Shown here one piece after another: positions 1 to 7,891 of a DNA stretch of 64,000 nt; position 1 is the stretch's first letter, and the number at the start of each line of letters is the position of its first letter. Origin of the DNA: Rufibacter hautae (lineage in GTDB: Bacteria; Bacteroidota; Bacteroidia; Cytophagales; Hymenobacteraceae); contig NZ_VKKY01000002.1 of NCBI RefSeq assembly GCF_008271695.1, positions 1,364,001-1,428,000 of the forward strand. Reading direction: 5' to 3'. The position numbers and the translations under genes were made by a program. The notes under the pieces were generated by a model. It was not told where the DNA came from and searched no databases. It saw only the letters and a program-made list of their open reading frames with translations.

Positions 1-114
1 AGATGGAAAGACTTCAAATTTTTCCTGAATGCTTCTATCCTTGGCTTAAAAATTAAACGAGGTGAAAAAGTTACCTATAACTTAGGACAGGAGCGTTTTA
101 AGCCCGTTTTCTAA
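1..114 (+). CDS. C-terminal end of an unidentified protein (partial at window start)
   Basis: An open frame runs from base 1 to a TAA at 112-114 and encodes the last 37 residues of a protein, ending in GQERFKPVF. The composition is ordinary for a folded protein, with basic and hydrophobic residues alternating. The start lies outside the window, so no family can be assigned. It converges on the gene at 154-573 with only 39 bp between them. Confidence 0.45.
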   Translation, partial: RWKDFKFFLNASILGLKIKRGEKVTYNLGQERFKPVF

Positions 115-153
115 GTTCTTGCCCAAAAATAAAAGGCTGGCTCCTAAGGTTGG

Positions 154-573
154 TCAGGAGGGCATGGTGGACTCGTGCTCTAGCCAATCAATGGCTTCTT
201 CTACCTGGGTAAAGTAATGGATGTGGATGGGTAAATTGATCTTGCAGACCTTGTTTAAGGAATAGTCATGGATCATCTGCTGGTATCGCTCCTCAGACAT
301 AACCAAGGCAACTTGCATACCCTGGGGCACAGCAGGATTGGCCTCGCTTTGCAGGATGCTTAACTCCCACTCCTCGGCTTCCATGGAAAGAGCTCCCCTG
401 CTTGAGGTGTTGATAAGGCATTTTTCCAACTTTTCAGCAGAGATCAGTTTGAATAGTTCGTTCATTCCTTGCTGACACACTTCCAAACCAATATCCTTTT
501 TCCACTTCAACATTGCAACATTCAGGGAGGTATCTAACCAGACTTTGAAAGAATCAGTCTCAGCTTGAACCAT
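154..573 (-). CDS. Hypothetical protein, STAS/SpoIIAA-like fold suspected
   Basis: This 139-residue cytoplasmic protein has no signal peptide or membrane segment. The pattern, a VWLDTSLNVAMLKW strand near the N-terminus followed by helices and a short strand with INTSSRG, resembles small Bacteroidota proteins with a SpoIIAA/STAS-like fold. That is an impression, not a demonstrated homology. I chose the ATG at 571-573 because the coding signal begins there; an in-frame TTG 33 bases upstream is possible. It is a single gene facing away from kup, with a 375-bp gap between. No function is assigned. Confidence 0.6.
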   Translation of the reverse strand: MVQAETDSFKVWLDTSLNVAMLKWKKDIGLEVCQQGMNELFKLISAEKLEKCLINTSSRGALSMEAEEWELSILQSEANPAVPQGMQVALVMSEERYQQMIHDYSLNKVCKINLPIHIHYFTQVEEAIDWLEHESTMPS

Positions 574-606
574 AGAATCAACTTTAATTGAATTATAATT
601 TTTCAA

Positions 607-948
607 AGTATTTAATAGTAATATTTAATTATATAATATGCTTATTTTAATCAAGATATGATGTCTATACATTAAATGCAAATTATTTAAAGAATATCAC
701 AGTTGGCATTTCTATTATCAATGCACAATCTTAGGCCAGGTGTCTTGAAAGGCAATTTTGGTTGTTCAAATAGGTTAAAATATAAACCTTGAAATTCAGG
801 GGCTAACTGCATTGAAATTACAGTGCACCTGTTAATTTTGCCCGCCTTCTTTGAAGGGATGTTTTCGGTTTCCCGTTAGGAGAAATCAACGAGTTGCCTC
901 TGCAGCAATGAACAAGGCCGAAGAGGAGAATTTTACCAGCATACTATA
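607..948. other. Intergenic region upstream of kup
   Basis: No gene is supported here. The left half is AT-rich. The last 110 bases before kup contain GC-rich short complementary stretches (for example CCTCT at about 896-900 with AGAGG at 923-927) that could form a structured 5' leader. I see no match to a known riboswitch consensus. Confidence 0.3.
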
Positions 949-2907
949 ATGAATACCAACAGTCACTCTCACAGTCACTCCCAGCGAGTATCGGGTGCAG
1001 GTTTACTTATCGCCTTAGGTATCATTTACGGTGACATCGGGACTTCTCCGCTGTACGTGATGAAAGCCATCATCGGGTCTACCCCTATCAATGCCACCCT
1101 GGTGTACGGCGGCATTTCCTGCGTGGTCTGGACCCTTACCCTGCAAACCACCATCAAGTACGTAGTCCTGACGCTTCAGGCCGATAACAAGGGCGAGGGC
1201 GGGATTTTCTCGCTGTACGCGCTGGTAAGGCGCAAAGCGAAATGGCTCACCATACCGGCCATGCTGGGCGGAAGCGCTCTGCTCGCCGATGGGGTCATCA
1301 CCCCGCCCATCTCCGTTTCCTCGGCGGTGGAGGGTCTGCTGCTCTTGAACCCTGATATCCCTACCGTTCCCATTGTCATTGGCATTCTGGTGCTCCTGTT
1401 CCTGTTGCAGAGTTTCGGGACGCAGATTGTGGGCAAAGCCTTTGGGCCGGTGATGTTCGTCTGGTTCAGCATGCTGGCCACGCTGGGCATTTTATCGGTG
1501 ATGGACCACCCCGAGATCCTGAAGTCGCTCAATCCATACTACGCCTATGACCTGCTGGTGAACTATCCGGGCGGTTTCTGGCTGTTGGGTGCCGTGTTCC
1601 TGTGTACTACCGGGGCCGAGGCACTTTACTCAGACCTGGGCCACTGCGGCAAGGGCAACATCAGGATCAGTTGGGTATTTGTGAAGACCTGTCTACTGCT
1701 CAACTACTTTGGACAGGGCGCGTGGCTTATGCAGTTCGAGGGGAAAGAATTGGTTTCTTTGGGCACCACCAACCCGTTCTATGGTCTCATGCCTGACTGG
1801 TTCCTGCTCATCGGGATTATCATTGCCACCATTGCCGCTGTGATCGCCAGCCAGGCCTTGATCACCGGGTCTTTCACCCTCATAGGCGAAGCTATCAGGT
1901 TGAACATGTGGCCCAAGGTGCGCCTCATTTATCCTACCAACGTGAAAGGCCAGTTGTATGTGCCCAGCATTAACCTGCTGCTGCTCTTGGGCTGCGTGGG
2001 CGTGGTGCTGTACTTCCGGGAGTCGGCCAACATGGAGGCGGCGTATGGCCTGGCCATTACCGTGACCATGTTGATGACCACCACCCTGCTCAGCTATTAC
2101 CTGATCACTAAAAAGGTGGCCAAAGTAGCCATTTTCCTTTTTCTGCTGGTGTACCTGGGCATTGAGGGCTCTTTCCTGCTGGCCAACCTCATCAAATTCC
2201 CGCACGGTGGCTGGGTCACGCTGCTGATTGGCTCCCTGCTGATCTCGGTGATGTACATCTGGCTCAGAGCTTTCTATATCAAGCGCCGATTAACCGAGAA
2301 TGTCTCTTTGACCGAGTATGTAGAGGCGCTGCGGGAATTGAGCGAGGATGAATCCATCCCGAAATACGCTACCCACCTGGTGTTCATGACCAGCGCCGAC
2401 CGTCCGACCGAGATTGAGTCCAAGATCATTTACTCCATCTTCCAGAAACGACCCAAGCGCGCCGATATCTATTGGTTTATCCACGTGAATACCGTGGATG
2501 ACCCGTATACCATGGAGTACAAGGTAAAGGTGCTGGCCAGCCAGGATGTGGTGCGCATTGACTTTAACCTAGGTTTCAGGGTAGAGCAGCGCATCAACCT
2601 TTTCTTCCGGAAAGTGGTGGAAGACCTGGTAAAAAACAAGGAGGTGGATATCACCAGCCGCTACAGCTCTTTGAACAAGCAGAACCTCATCGGGGATTTC
2701 CGGTTTGTGGTGCTGGAGAAATTCCTGAGCTATGAGAACGACCTTCCGTTCTGGGAGAATACCATCATGCAGTCGTACTTCAACATAAAACAGTTCACCA
2801 CCTCAGAGGGCAAATGGTTTGGCTTGGACACCAGCTCGGTTAAAATTGAGAAGGTGCCGCTCATCATTAAACCCGCCCGCGAAGTAGAACTGAAACGCAT
2901 CAAGTAA
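949..2907 (+). CDS. kup: Kup-family low-affinity potassium transporter
   Basis: This is a 652-residue integral membrane protein of the KUP/HAK/KT family (K+/H+ symport in the cytoplasmic membrane). The family signature GDIGTSPLY lies at about residues 28-36 in the first membrane helix. About twelve hydrophobic segments follow up to about residue 450. The hydrophilic cytoplasmic C-terminal domain (about 455-652) is typical of the family, and the length matches the usual 620-680. The N-terminal His/Ser-rich stretch NSHSHSHSH is unusual but short. The start is the ATG at 949; there is an AGGAG about 20 bases upstream, so ribosome binding is weak, as usual in Bacteroidota. The gene is monocistronic and followed by a strong bidirectional terminator shared with the convergent M61 peptidase gene. 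Confidence 0.95.
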   Translation: MNTNSHSHSHSQRVSGAGLLIALGIIYGDIGTSPLYVMKAIIGSTPINATLVYGGISCVVWTLTLQTTIKYVVLTLQADNKGEGGIFSLYALVRRKAKWLTIPAMLGGSALLADGVITPPISVSSAVEGLLLLNPDIPTVPIVIGILVLLFLLQSFGTQIVGKAFGPVMFVWFSMLATLGILSVMDHPEILKSLNPYYAYDLLVNYPGGFWLLGAVFLCTTGAEALYSDLGHCGKGNIRISWVFVKTCLLLNYFGQGAWLMQFEGKELVSLGTTNPFYGLMPDWFLLIGIIIATIAAVIASQALITGSFTLIGEAIRLNMWPKVRLIYPTNVKGQLYVPSINLLLLLGCVGVVLYFRESANMEAAYGLAITVTMLMTTTLLSYYLITKKVAKVAIFLFLLVYLGIEGSFLLANLIKFPHGGWVTLLIGSLLISVMYIWLRAFYIKRRLTENVSLTEYVEALRELSEDESIPKYATHLVFMTSADRPTEIESKIIYSIFQKRPKRADIYWFIHVNTVDDPYTMEYKVKVLASQDVVRIDFNLGFRVEQRINLFFRKVVEDLVKNKEVDITSRYSSLNKQNLIGDFRFVVLEKFLSYENDLPFWENTIMQSYFNIKQFTTSEGKWFGLDTSSVKIEKVPLIIKPAREVELKRIK

Positions 2908-2940
2908 AAACCTGATTTCGGGCTCTTTTCCAGAATTCTC

Positions 2941-2982
2941 TAAAACAGAAAGGCCGCTCTCATGAGCGGCCTTTCTGTTTTA
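2941..2982. terminator. Bidirectional terminator between kup and the M61 peptidase gene
   Basis: A perfect inverted repeat with 18-base arms (TAAAACAGAAAGGCCGCT and its complement) and a 6-base loop. Flanking A/T runs would act as a terminator for both convergent genes. Confidence 0.85.
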
Positions 2983-3012
2983 GAGCTGTTTTGGGGAAAG
3001 TAACCCTAACAC

Positions 3013-4809
3013 CTATTTAGCGCTGGTCCACTTGAGGTAGCTTTTCTTCTGGGCCTCGGTTGCGGTGGGTGCTAAGTCAGCTCTCAACTTAATGGTCTGG
3101 TCTTTAAGCAAGGTCACCGGCAGAATCATCAGCTGACCACTTCTATTAATCACCAGCTCCAACACATCGCCCACGGCGTAGGCCGGAATGGATTTGTTGA
3201 TATCATCCGCCACGCGGTACCCGTTCAGGCCAATAATCTCATCATTGACGTTAAGGCCCGACTGCCAGGCGCTGCCATTGCGGTTAACGGTGGTCACCAC
3301 GGGTTTGCCGGTGGTGGTGGAGATGCCCGCGCCCAGCAAAGGATTGTTGGTGCCTTTGTTCACATCCGTAAGGGTAATGCCCACGGCGCTGAAGAAGGTG
3401 TTGTAATCCGGGGTTTCCACGCCGTACACGTAGCGGCGGAAGAAATCATTCATGGAGCCGCCCGTGAGCTTCTCTATGCCCTGCTGGAATTCCTGATCGG
3501 TGAAGCCGCGCTTCTTTTTCTTGAAGTACTCGTCATACATGGCTTTCATGGCATCATCCAGGCTTTTGGTGCCATTGGTGGCCTTCAGGATCTCCATGTC
3601 CAGGAGCATGCCGAGGAGCGCGCCCTTGCTGTAGTATGAGAGGTGCGTGTTGTAAGAGTTCTCATCTGGGCGGTACTGCTTGATCCAGGCGTCAAAGCTG
3701 GACTGGGCTGCCGATACTACTTTGTTCCCCGGGGTGTTTTCCACGCTGGTGATGCTGCTCCCGATCTTCTCCAAATGCTCCCGCTCTGAGGTGAAACCGG
3801 CCCGGCGCATAAGGATATCGGCGTAGTAAGAGGTAAAGCCCTCAGAGACCCACAGCATACGGGAGTAGTTTTCCTGATTGTAGTCAAATGGACCCAACGC
3901 AATGGGCCGCAGGCGCTTCACGTTCCAAAGGTGAAAATATTCGTGGGCCACCAGGTTCAGAAAGCCTTCATAGCCTCTCTCGGTACCGTAGGCGGTGCGG
4001 GTGGCGTGCAGGGTAGTGGAGTTCAGGTGCTCCAATCCGCCGCCGCCGCCCTGCAGGTTATGGACGATGAACAGGTAGTAGTTCACCGGCAACTCTCCGA
4101 ACACCTTGGCCGCTTCCTCGGTCACCTTCTTCATATCGGCGGTGAGGCGCTGGGCGTCATAGTTGGCGTCGCCGTACATGGCTACCTCGTGCTTCACGCC
4201 ATTGCTTTCAAAGGAGAGGATTTCATGGTTCCCGATCTCAAAAGGAGAATCGGCGAGGACATCATAGTTGGGCGCTTTGTAGGTGAAAGGCTGCCCCGCT
4301 ACGGCCGGCAAGCCCGTGGACACTTTGCTCCAGCTTTTGAATGGCACCACGGTCACGGTAGAAGGCAGGTCTTTGTGGCCCTCGGGGTACATGAACACGC
4401 TGGTGCCGTTCAGGTAGCCGTGGCTCGCGTCAATGAAGCTAGTGCGCACACTCAGTTCAAAGGCATAGACTTTGTATTTCACAGTGACGTCTTTGCCGCC
4501 TGAGGCCACGCGCCAAGTATTTTTGTCCAGCTTTTCAGAGGAGACGCGGTTACTGCCTACATACGCCTCAAAAGCCTCCACGTTCTTGGGAAATTCACGA
4601 ATAAGGTAAGAGCCCGGGGCCCATACCGGCAAGGTAAGGTCCAGGTTTTTGCCTTTGAAGTCCTCCAGCCGCATTTCCACCTCAAAGTAGTGGGTCTGTG
4701 GCTCGGGCATGGAAAGGCGGTAAGAGAGTTTAGGCGCCGCGGAGGCCGAGAAAGCCACTGCCAACAGCAGAAACACTCCGGCCGCCCAGGAATGGATTAT
4801 TTTTTGCAT
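3013..4809 (-). CDS. M61-family (glycyl) aminopeptidase with PDZ domain
   Basis: This 598-residue exported zinc metallopeptidase begins with a signal peptide (MQKIIHSWAAGVFLLLAVA, cleaved near SASA). A beta-rich N-terminal domain precedes the catalytic core with HEYFHLWN at about residue 289 (HExxH). A downstream SEGFTSYY supplies the third zinc ligand. A PDZ-like segment near the C-terminus contains GSAWQSGLNVNDEIIGLNG. Order and length match the M61 family, which trims N-terminal Gly/Ala from peptides in the periplasm. The start is set at the ATG before the signal peptide (4807-4809); an in-frame upstream extension to 4923 would place 38 charged residues ahead of the signal and is rejected. 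Divergent from the NlpC/P60 gene. Confidence 0.9.
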   Translation of the reverse strand: MQKIIHSWAAGVFLLLAVAFSASAAPKLSYRLSMPEPQTHYFEVEMRLEDFKGKNLDLTLPVWAPGSYLIREFPKNVEAFEAYVGSNRVSSEKLDKNTWRVASGGKDVTVKYKVYAFELSVRTSFIDASHGYLNGTSVFMYPEGHKDLPSTVTVVPFKSWSKVSTGLPAVAGQPFTYKAPNYDVLADSPFEIGNHEILSFESNGVKHEVAMYGDANYDAQRLTADMKKVTEEAAKVFGELPVNYYLFIVHNLQGGGGGLEHLNSTTLHATRTAYGTERGYEGFLNLVAHEYFHLWNVKRLRPIALGPFDYNQENYSRMLWVSEGFTSYYADILMRRAGFTSEREHLEKIGSSITSVENTPGNKVVSAAQSSFDAWIKQYRPDENSYNTHLSYYSKGALLGMLLDMEILKATNGTKSLDDAMKAMYDEYFKKKKRGFTDQEFQQGIEKLTGGSMNDFFRRYVYGVETPDYNTFFSAVGITLTDVNKGTNNPLLGAGISTTTGKPVVTTVNRNGSAWQSGLNVNDEIIGLNGYRVADDINKSIPAYAVGDVLELVINRSGQLMILPVTLLKDQTIKLRADLAPTATEAQKKSYLKWTSAK

Positions 4810-4934
4810 AAGGTTGTTTGGGTAGTAAGTACAAGGACGCATAATACGGCTAAAAAGCGGCTTAAACAAGGAAATGACCGTCCTTGGTAACCACAGCCCG
4901 CGGCAAATACGTATGTACAACAAAGGAAAATTAT

Positions 4935-5537
4935 ATGAAGAAAATATGGATCCTCTTTGGGGTACTCCTTTCTGTGCTCATTCTGTACAAAGTCTTTTTC
5001 GCGTCTGATACTTCTATGGGCGGAGCCGTAAAGCGAACCAGTTCTGACGGAGGTGACCACGCCTTCCACAATGACTCTACGCTGGCGCACCCTGTCCGGA
5101 ACGAAGCCGCTGCTCCTGGGCTTAAGGTTCTCAAAGGAAACTACGTTTCTAAGTCAGACAGCCTCGTGGCTTTTGCACTACAGCGCTATGGAACGGAGTA
5201 CACGTATGGCGGAGTCACCGAAGAAGGGTTTGACTGCTCTGGCTTTATCACCTATGTCTATACCCATTTTGGGATGAACATTCCGCATGGCTCCTCGGCG
5301 CAGGCTAAGTTAGGCGAAAGCGTACCCGTGCAAGAGGCAAAGAAAGGCGACCTGGTCATCTTCACCGGCACAGACCTTAAGGACCGCACGCCCGGCCACG
5401 TGGGCATTGTGATCACAAACCCACCCAAAGCTGTGCAATTTGTGCACTCTTCTTCTAATGGCGGCGTGAAGGTAAGCGAACTGGAAGGAACCCTTTACCA
5501 GGACCGCTTCCTGGATATTAGGCGGGTAATTCCTTGA
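4935..5537 (+). CDS. NlpC/P60 (C40) cell-wall peptidase
   Basis: A 200-residue protein with an N-terminal membrane anchor or signal (MKKIWILFGVLLSVLILYK), a 50-residue linker, and an NlpC/P60 catalytic domain. The nucleophile is in GFDCSGFITYVYTHFG and the histidine in TPGHVGIVI; the third polar residue is probably in FVHSSS. The family cleaves D-Glu to diaminopimelate bonds in peptidoglycan peptides. I chose the ATG at 4935 because it starts directly at the hydrophobic segment and has AAAGGAAAA 6-14 bases upstream. The frame extends upstream to 4884 but that part overlaps the promoter region. Likely periplasmic and anchored. Confidence 0.85.
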   Translation: MKKIWILFGVLLSVLILYKVFFASDTSMGGAVKRTSSDGGDHAFHNDSTLAHPVRNEAAAPGLKVLKGNYVSKSDSLVAFALQRYGTEYTYGGVTEEGFDCSGFITYVYTHFGMNIPHGSSAQAKLGESVPVQEAKKGDLVIFTGTDLKDRTPGHVGIVITNPPKAVQFVHSSSNGGVKVSELEGTLYQDRFLDIRRVIP

Positions 5538-5546
5538 TTATGGTGC

Positions 5547-5589
5547 GGCTGTTTAGGGCTTTAGTTTAGAAAATCGGCCTTTAAACAGT
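5547..5589. repeat. Dispersed intergenic palindrome, copy 1
   Basis: An imperfect palindrome with outer arms GACTGTTTAAAGGCC-like and CTGTTTAGGGC-like on opposite strands. It belongs to the recurring family described at 46838, 53635 and 57631. It may also serve as a terminator for the NlpC/P60 gene. Confidence 0.45.
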
Positions 5590-5798
5590 CTAAACCGGGT
5601 CTTTGCCTGTGGGCTGGAATCTGCTTTCAGGTTAGGTATTCTCCAACTGAAAACTTCTTTTCTCTCCTTCTCCTTAGCAAGCTGTATTTTTTTGGGGTAC
5701 AGGTTGAGATTCTTACTTAGCCTCATTCGTTAAATACAAATTACAACTTGCTGACAGTCAACTAAATCAAAACAAAATCAAAAAATAAAGGCAAAAAA

Positions 5799-5826
5799 AT
5801 ACCCGGCCACTGCAGTAGCCGGGTAT
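5799..5826 (-). terminator. Rho-independent terminator of the 5.8-6.1 kb RNA
   Basis: On the minus strand ATACCCGGC pairs with GCCGGGTAT around a 10-base loop, followed immediately by a seven-T run (5799-5793). Confidence 0.85.
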
Positions 5827-5923
5827 GGAATCCTTTGAAATGGTATCAAGCGACACGAAAGAGAACTGCCTCTCAGTCGCATTTGGCTACCTCATGCCGG
5901 ATTCGCCAGTAGACGAAGTCTAG

Positions 5924-5995
5924 TTAGCAAGCTTCAACACGGTTAACGGTTGACACATGAGCTAGGCTTAATACATTTTTACTGGGATTAGACAC
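5924..5995 (-). CDS. Possible 23-residue micro-ORF inside the structured RNA
   Basis: GTG at 5993-5995 is preceded at 5 nt by AAAGGAGG, far stronger than is usual in this phylum. The peptide starts MSNPSKNVLSLAHVS and ends VEAC. It could be a leader peptide or a small protein. Equally, the purine-rich motif could simply be part of an RNA structure or interact with 16S rRNA without translation. Confidence 0.3.
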   Translation of the reverse strand: MSNPSKNVLSLAHVSTVNRVEAC

Positions 5996-6093
5996 TTTTA
6001 CCTCCTTTCTTTTAGTCCGACATAAACCCGACCGCTCACACCAAGTAAATTATGGGTTTGCCAGAAGGGCCCGGAGCACTCGCTTCCGTTTTA

Positions 6094-6123
6094 TAAAGTT
6101 AAAAGACGGAAGGATAGTTCAAA
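6094..6123 (-). promoter_or_regulatory. Bacteroidota-type promoter for the structured RNA
   Basis: On the minus strand TTTG (6123-6120) is separated by 18 bases from TAACTTTA (6101-6094). This matches the phylum consensus TTTG-N17-19-TAnnTTTG at 7 of 8 positions in the -7 box. Confidence 0.65.
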
Positions 6124-6149
6124 AGGTTTGATGAAAAAATTTATGTTTT

Positions 6150-6518
6150 TTATTTACCGGCAGAATCCCTGGATTTGAAGAATACATAGACCCAGGCCAA
6201 GGCCAGCATAAACTCCCCCACCGCGTCTAACAGGTAGACATCTCTGATGACTTCATGGGTGGCATACCGCACGTCAACGGCACCCAGGCCCACGGCGCTG
6301 AAAAAACCCAACACCCCGGCGCTCCGCTCCTCCTGCCGCTGAAAGGCCGCCGTGAAAAGGGCTGCCCCAATGGCCAGCACCAGAATACCCACTGTTACCA
6401 CCAGCCACACTTCTTTCTTGGGCCCCGTGACCGCCAAAAAACTGGGCATGTGCACCAAGGGCCAGATTCCGGTAAGAGCATAATAAATGGCTTGTATGAT
6501 GAGCAGCGGTTTTCGCAT
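6150..6518 (-). CDS. Small four-helix membrane protein, unknown function
   Basis: This 122-residue protein has four hydrophobic segments, roughly residues 5-25, 38-58, 66-82 and 100-115. It begins MRKPLLIIQAIYYALTG and ends with a short basic tail (FFKSRDSAGK). No catalytic motif is visible. The pattern is that of uncharacterised small membrane proteins of Bacteroidota. It is a single gene, divergent from the DUF2147 gene, and lies just upstream of the independent RNA transcription unit on the same strand. Confidence 0.75.
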   Translation of the reverse strand: MRKPLLIIQAIYYALTGIWPLVHMPSFLAVTGPKKEVWLVVTVGILVLAIGAALFTAAFQRQEERSAGVLGFFSAVGLGAVDVRYATHEVIRDVYLLDAVGEFMLALAWVYVFFKSRDSAGK

Positions 6519-6635
6519 GAATTGTCTGTTTTTAGGCTACTTTCAACTAATCTACGGCAAACCGCACCGGTTGATTATTTTTGGATTATAATTTGCTTAT
6601 ATTTAGAAAACCATAAAAAACAAACAACAACACGT

Positions 6636-7067
6636 ATGAGAAAGATCTTTTTGTTTGCCCTTTTCCTTTGCCTTACCTCCACCCTTGGTTGGGCTCAGAA
6701 AAAATCTCCAATTGGCGTTTGGACCAACGAAGAGAAAGAAGCCCGCTTTGAGATTTACCAATGCGGCGATAAACTGTGCGGAAAGATCATTTGGCTCAAA
6801 GAACCCAATCGGGATGGCAAACCAAAAGTGGATCAGTTCAACCCAGACCCTAAACAGCAGAAGCGCCCGATCATGGGCTTGGTTTTCCTGAAAAACTTTG
6901 GCTCTGTAGGCGGTGACAAATGGGACGATGGTACTATCTACGACCCTAAATCTGGCAAGACCTATTCTTCTTACATGAAACTGCTGGGCCAGGACAAACT
7001 GGAAGTGAAAGGCTACATTGGCATTTCGCTTATCGGGCGTTCTCAGACCTGGACGCGGGTACAATAA
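6636..7067 (+). CDS. Exported DUF2147 family protein
   Basis: A 143-residue protein with a Sec signal peptide (MRKIFLFALFLCLTSTLGWA, cleavage before QKKSP). It is followed by the DUF2147 domain: PIGVWTNEEKEARFEIY, two cysteines in CGDKLCGKI, then DDGTIYDPKSGKTYSS and a C-terminal SQTWTRVQ. The domain is a small beta-barrel-like fold of unknown function, common in Bacteroidota and Proteobacteria. The full family length is present. The start is the ATG at 6636, since the signal peptide begins there. A strong terminator follows. Confidence 0.9.
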   Translation: MRKIFLFALFLCLTSTLGWAQKKSPIGVWTNEEKEARFEIYQCGDKLCGKIIWLKEPNRDGKPKVDQFNPDPKQQKRPIMGLVFLKNFGSVGGDKWDDGTIYDPKSGKTYSSYMKLLGQDKLEVKGYIGISLIGRSQTWTRVQ

Positions 7068-7080
7068 TCGGTTTAAGGCC

Positions 7081-7126
7081 TAAAAGCAAAGCGGGAACCT
7101 CTGATGGGGTTCCCGCTTTGCTTTTA
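7081..7126. terminator. Strong bidirectional terminator
   Basis: A perfect 19-base inverted repeat with an 8-base loop. The outer bases are TAAAAGC/GCTTTTA, giving T-rich ends on both strands. It lies between the convergent DUF2147 and GreA/B-like genes. Confidence 0.9.
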
Positions 7127-7200
7127 GGCCCGTGCTTCAATTGGGGGAAAGAGCACCAACTTAAAATCTTTTCTGGTGATAGAATGAGGTGAAGAGAATA

Positions 7201-7677
7201 CTACAGTAGGTCCAGGATGGTGATCTTTTTGTCTCTGAAGATAAAAGACTCTCCCTTGGTTTTACCGGCCATGGCCTGGAAAACCGGCGAGGCCGCCGAA
7301 ATAGCGAAGTACTTCTCCCCATCCACGTTGATCTCCCCCAAACTCACCGAGATAAAGTAGTTTTGGGCGTCTGTGCGCACAATGGAGCCTAGAGAAACAT
7401 CCTCGTTCACTTTGCTGCGCACAATTCGCTTAAGGATACTCAGTTTCCCAATGGCCTCATCCAACTGCTTGGCAAACATATCCCGCTGGATCTGGCAAGC
7501 CTCCCTGAAGGACTCAAACTTATCTTCAATAGCCCCCTGGCTTTCATTGGCGCTGGATTGGGCTTCTTCCATGGCTTGCCGGGCGTGGTCTACAAAATCG
7601 GTCTGCTGGCGCAGGCACTCGTCTAATAACCTATGTTTTATATCTAGGTCAAGGGCAGTTTCAGTAGTCATAGACAT
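7201..7677 (-). CDS. GreA/GreB-like C-terminal domain protein with helical N-terminus
   Basis: This 158-residue cytoplasmic protein has a charged helical N-terminal half (about 1-95, likely coiled coil). It is followed by a segment resembling the GreA/GreB C-terminal FKBP-like domain: LGSIVRTDAQNYFISVSLG, then ISAASPVFQAMAGKTKGE. Such Gre-factor paralogues are common in Bacteroidota and may bind RNA polymerase; the function here is inferred. Unlike true GreA, the N-terminal coiled coil lacks a recognisable acidic tip. A second ATG two codons downstream is an alternative start. Confidence 0.7.
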   Translation of the reverse strand: MSMTTETALDLDIKHRLLDECLRQQTDFVDHARQAMEEAQSSANESQGAIEDKFESFREACQIQRDMFAKQLDEAIGKLSILKRIVRSKVNEDVSLGSIVRTDAQNYFISVSLGEINVDGEKYFAISAASPVFQAMAGKTKGESFIFRDKKITILDLL

Positions 7678-7891
7678 AGTTTTATAAGGTACAATTGTTT
7701 AATATATCCAACATGATTTTAGCTGTCTGCAGAAGGTAAAACCTCTGACTAAAGACAGGGCGTTTACAGGCTATTTTGAGGAAAAGAGACGTAAAACAGC
7801 AAAGGAGCAATTCAGAAGAACTTGCAAAGCTTTAAACTGATAAACTAAACTTTTGTTGGCAAAAAACAATCAAAAAAGAAGAATAATATTA

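Larger units (their letters stand above)
5793..6087 (-). ncRNA. Unassigned structured RNA of about 300 nt with its own promoter and terminator
   Basis: A 612-bp gap between protein genes contains a complete minus-strand transcription unit. It has a TTTG / TAACTTTA promoter (6094-6123), a predicted start near 6087, and a GC-rich hairpin followed by seven T residues (5826-5793). The transcript contains several clear helices: GCGAC/GTCGC enclosing GAGAG/CTCTT, TAGAC-TTC-GTCTA, and AAACCC/GGGTTT. It also contains the very strong Shine-Dalgarno sequence AAAGGAGG (6001-6008 complement), followed by GTG and a 23-codon frame. I checked by eye for tmRNA ends, the RNase P core, the SRP core and common riboswitch cores, and found none. 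The start and end positions are estimates. Confidence 0.6.

Noticed and set aside
2295-2484. Small minus-strand open frames inside kup, pyrG, the kinase gene and others
   Set aside because: They lie opposite strongly supported genes, lack domains and show the codon bias of the complementary strand.
5793-6087. Identification of the RNA as tmRNA, RNase P, 6S or SRP RNA
   Set aside because: Searched by eye on both strands: no tRNA-like ends or ALAA tag frame, no GAGGAAAGTCC-type RNase P core, no SRP GGAAG core. It remains unassigned.
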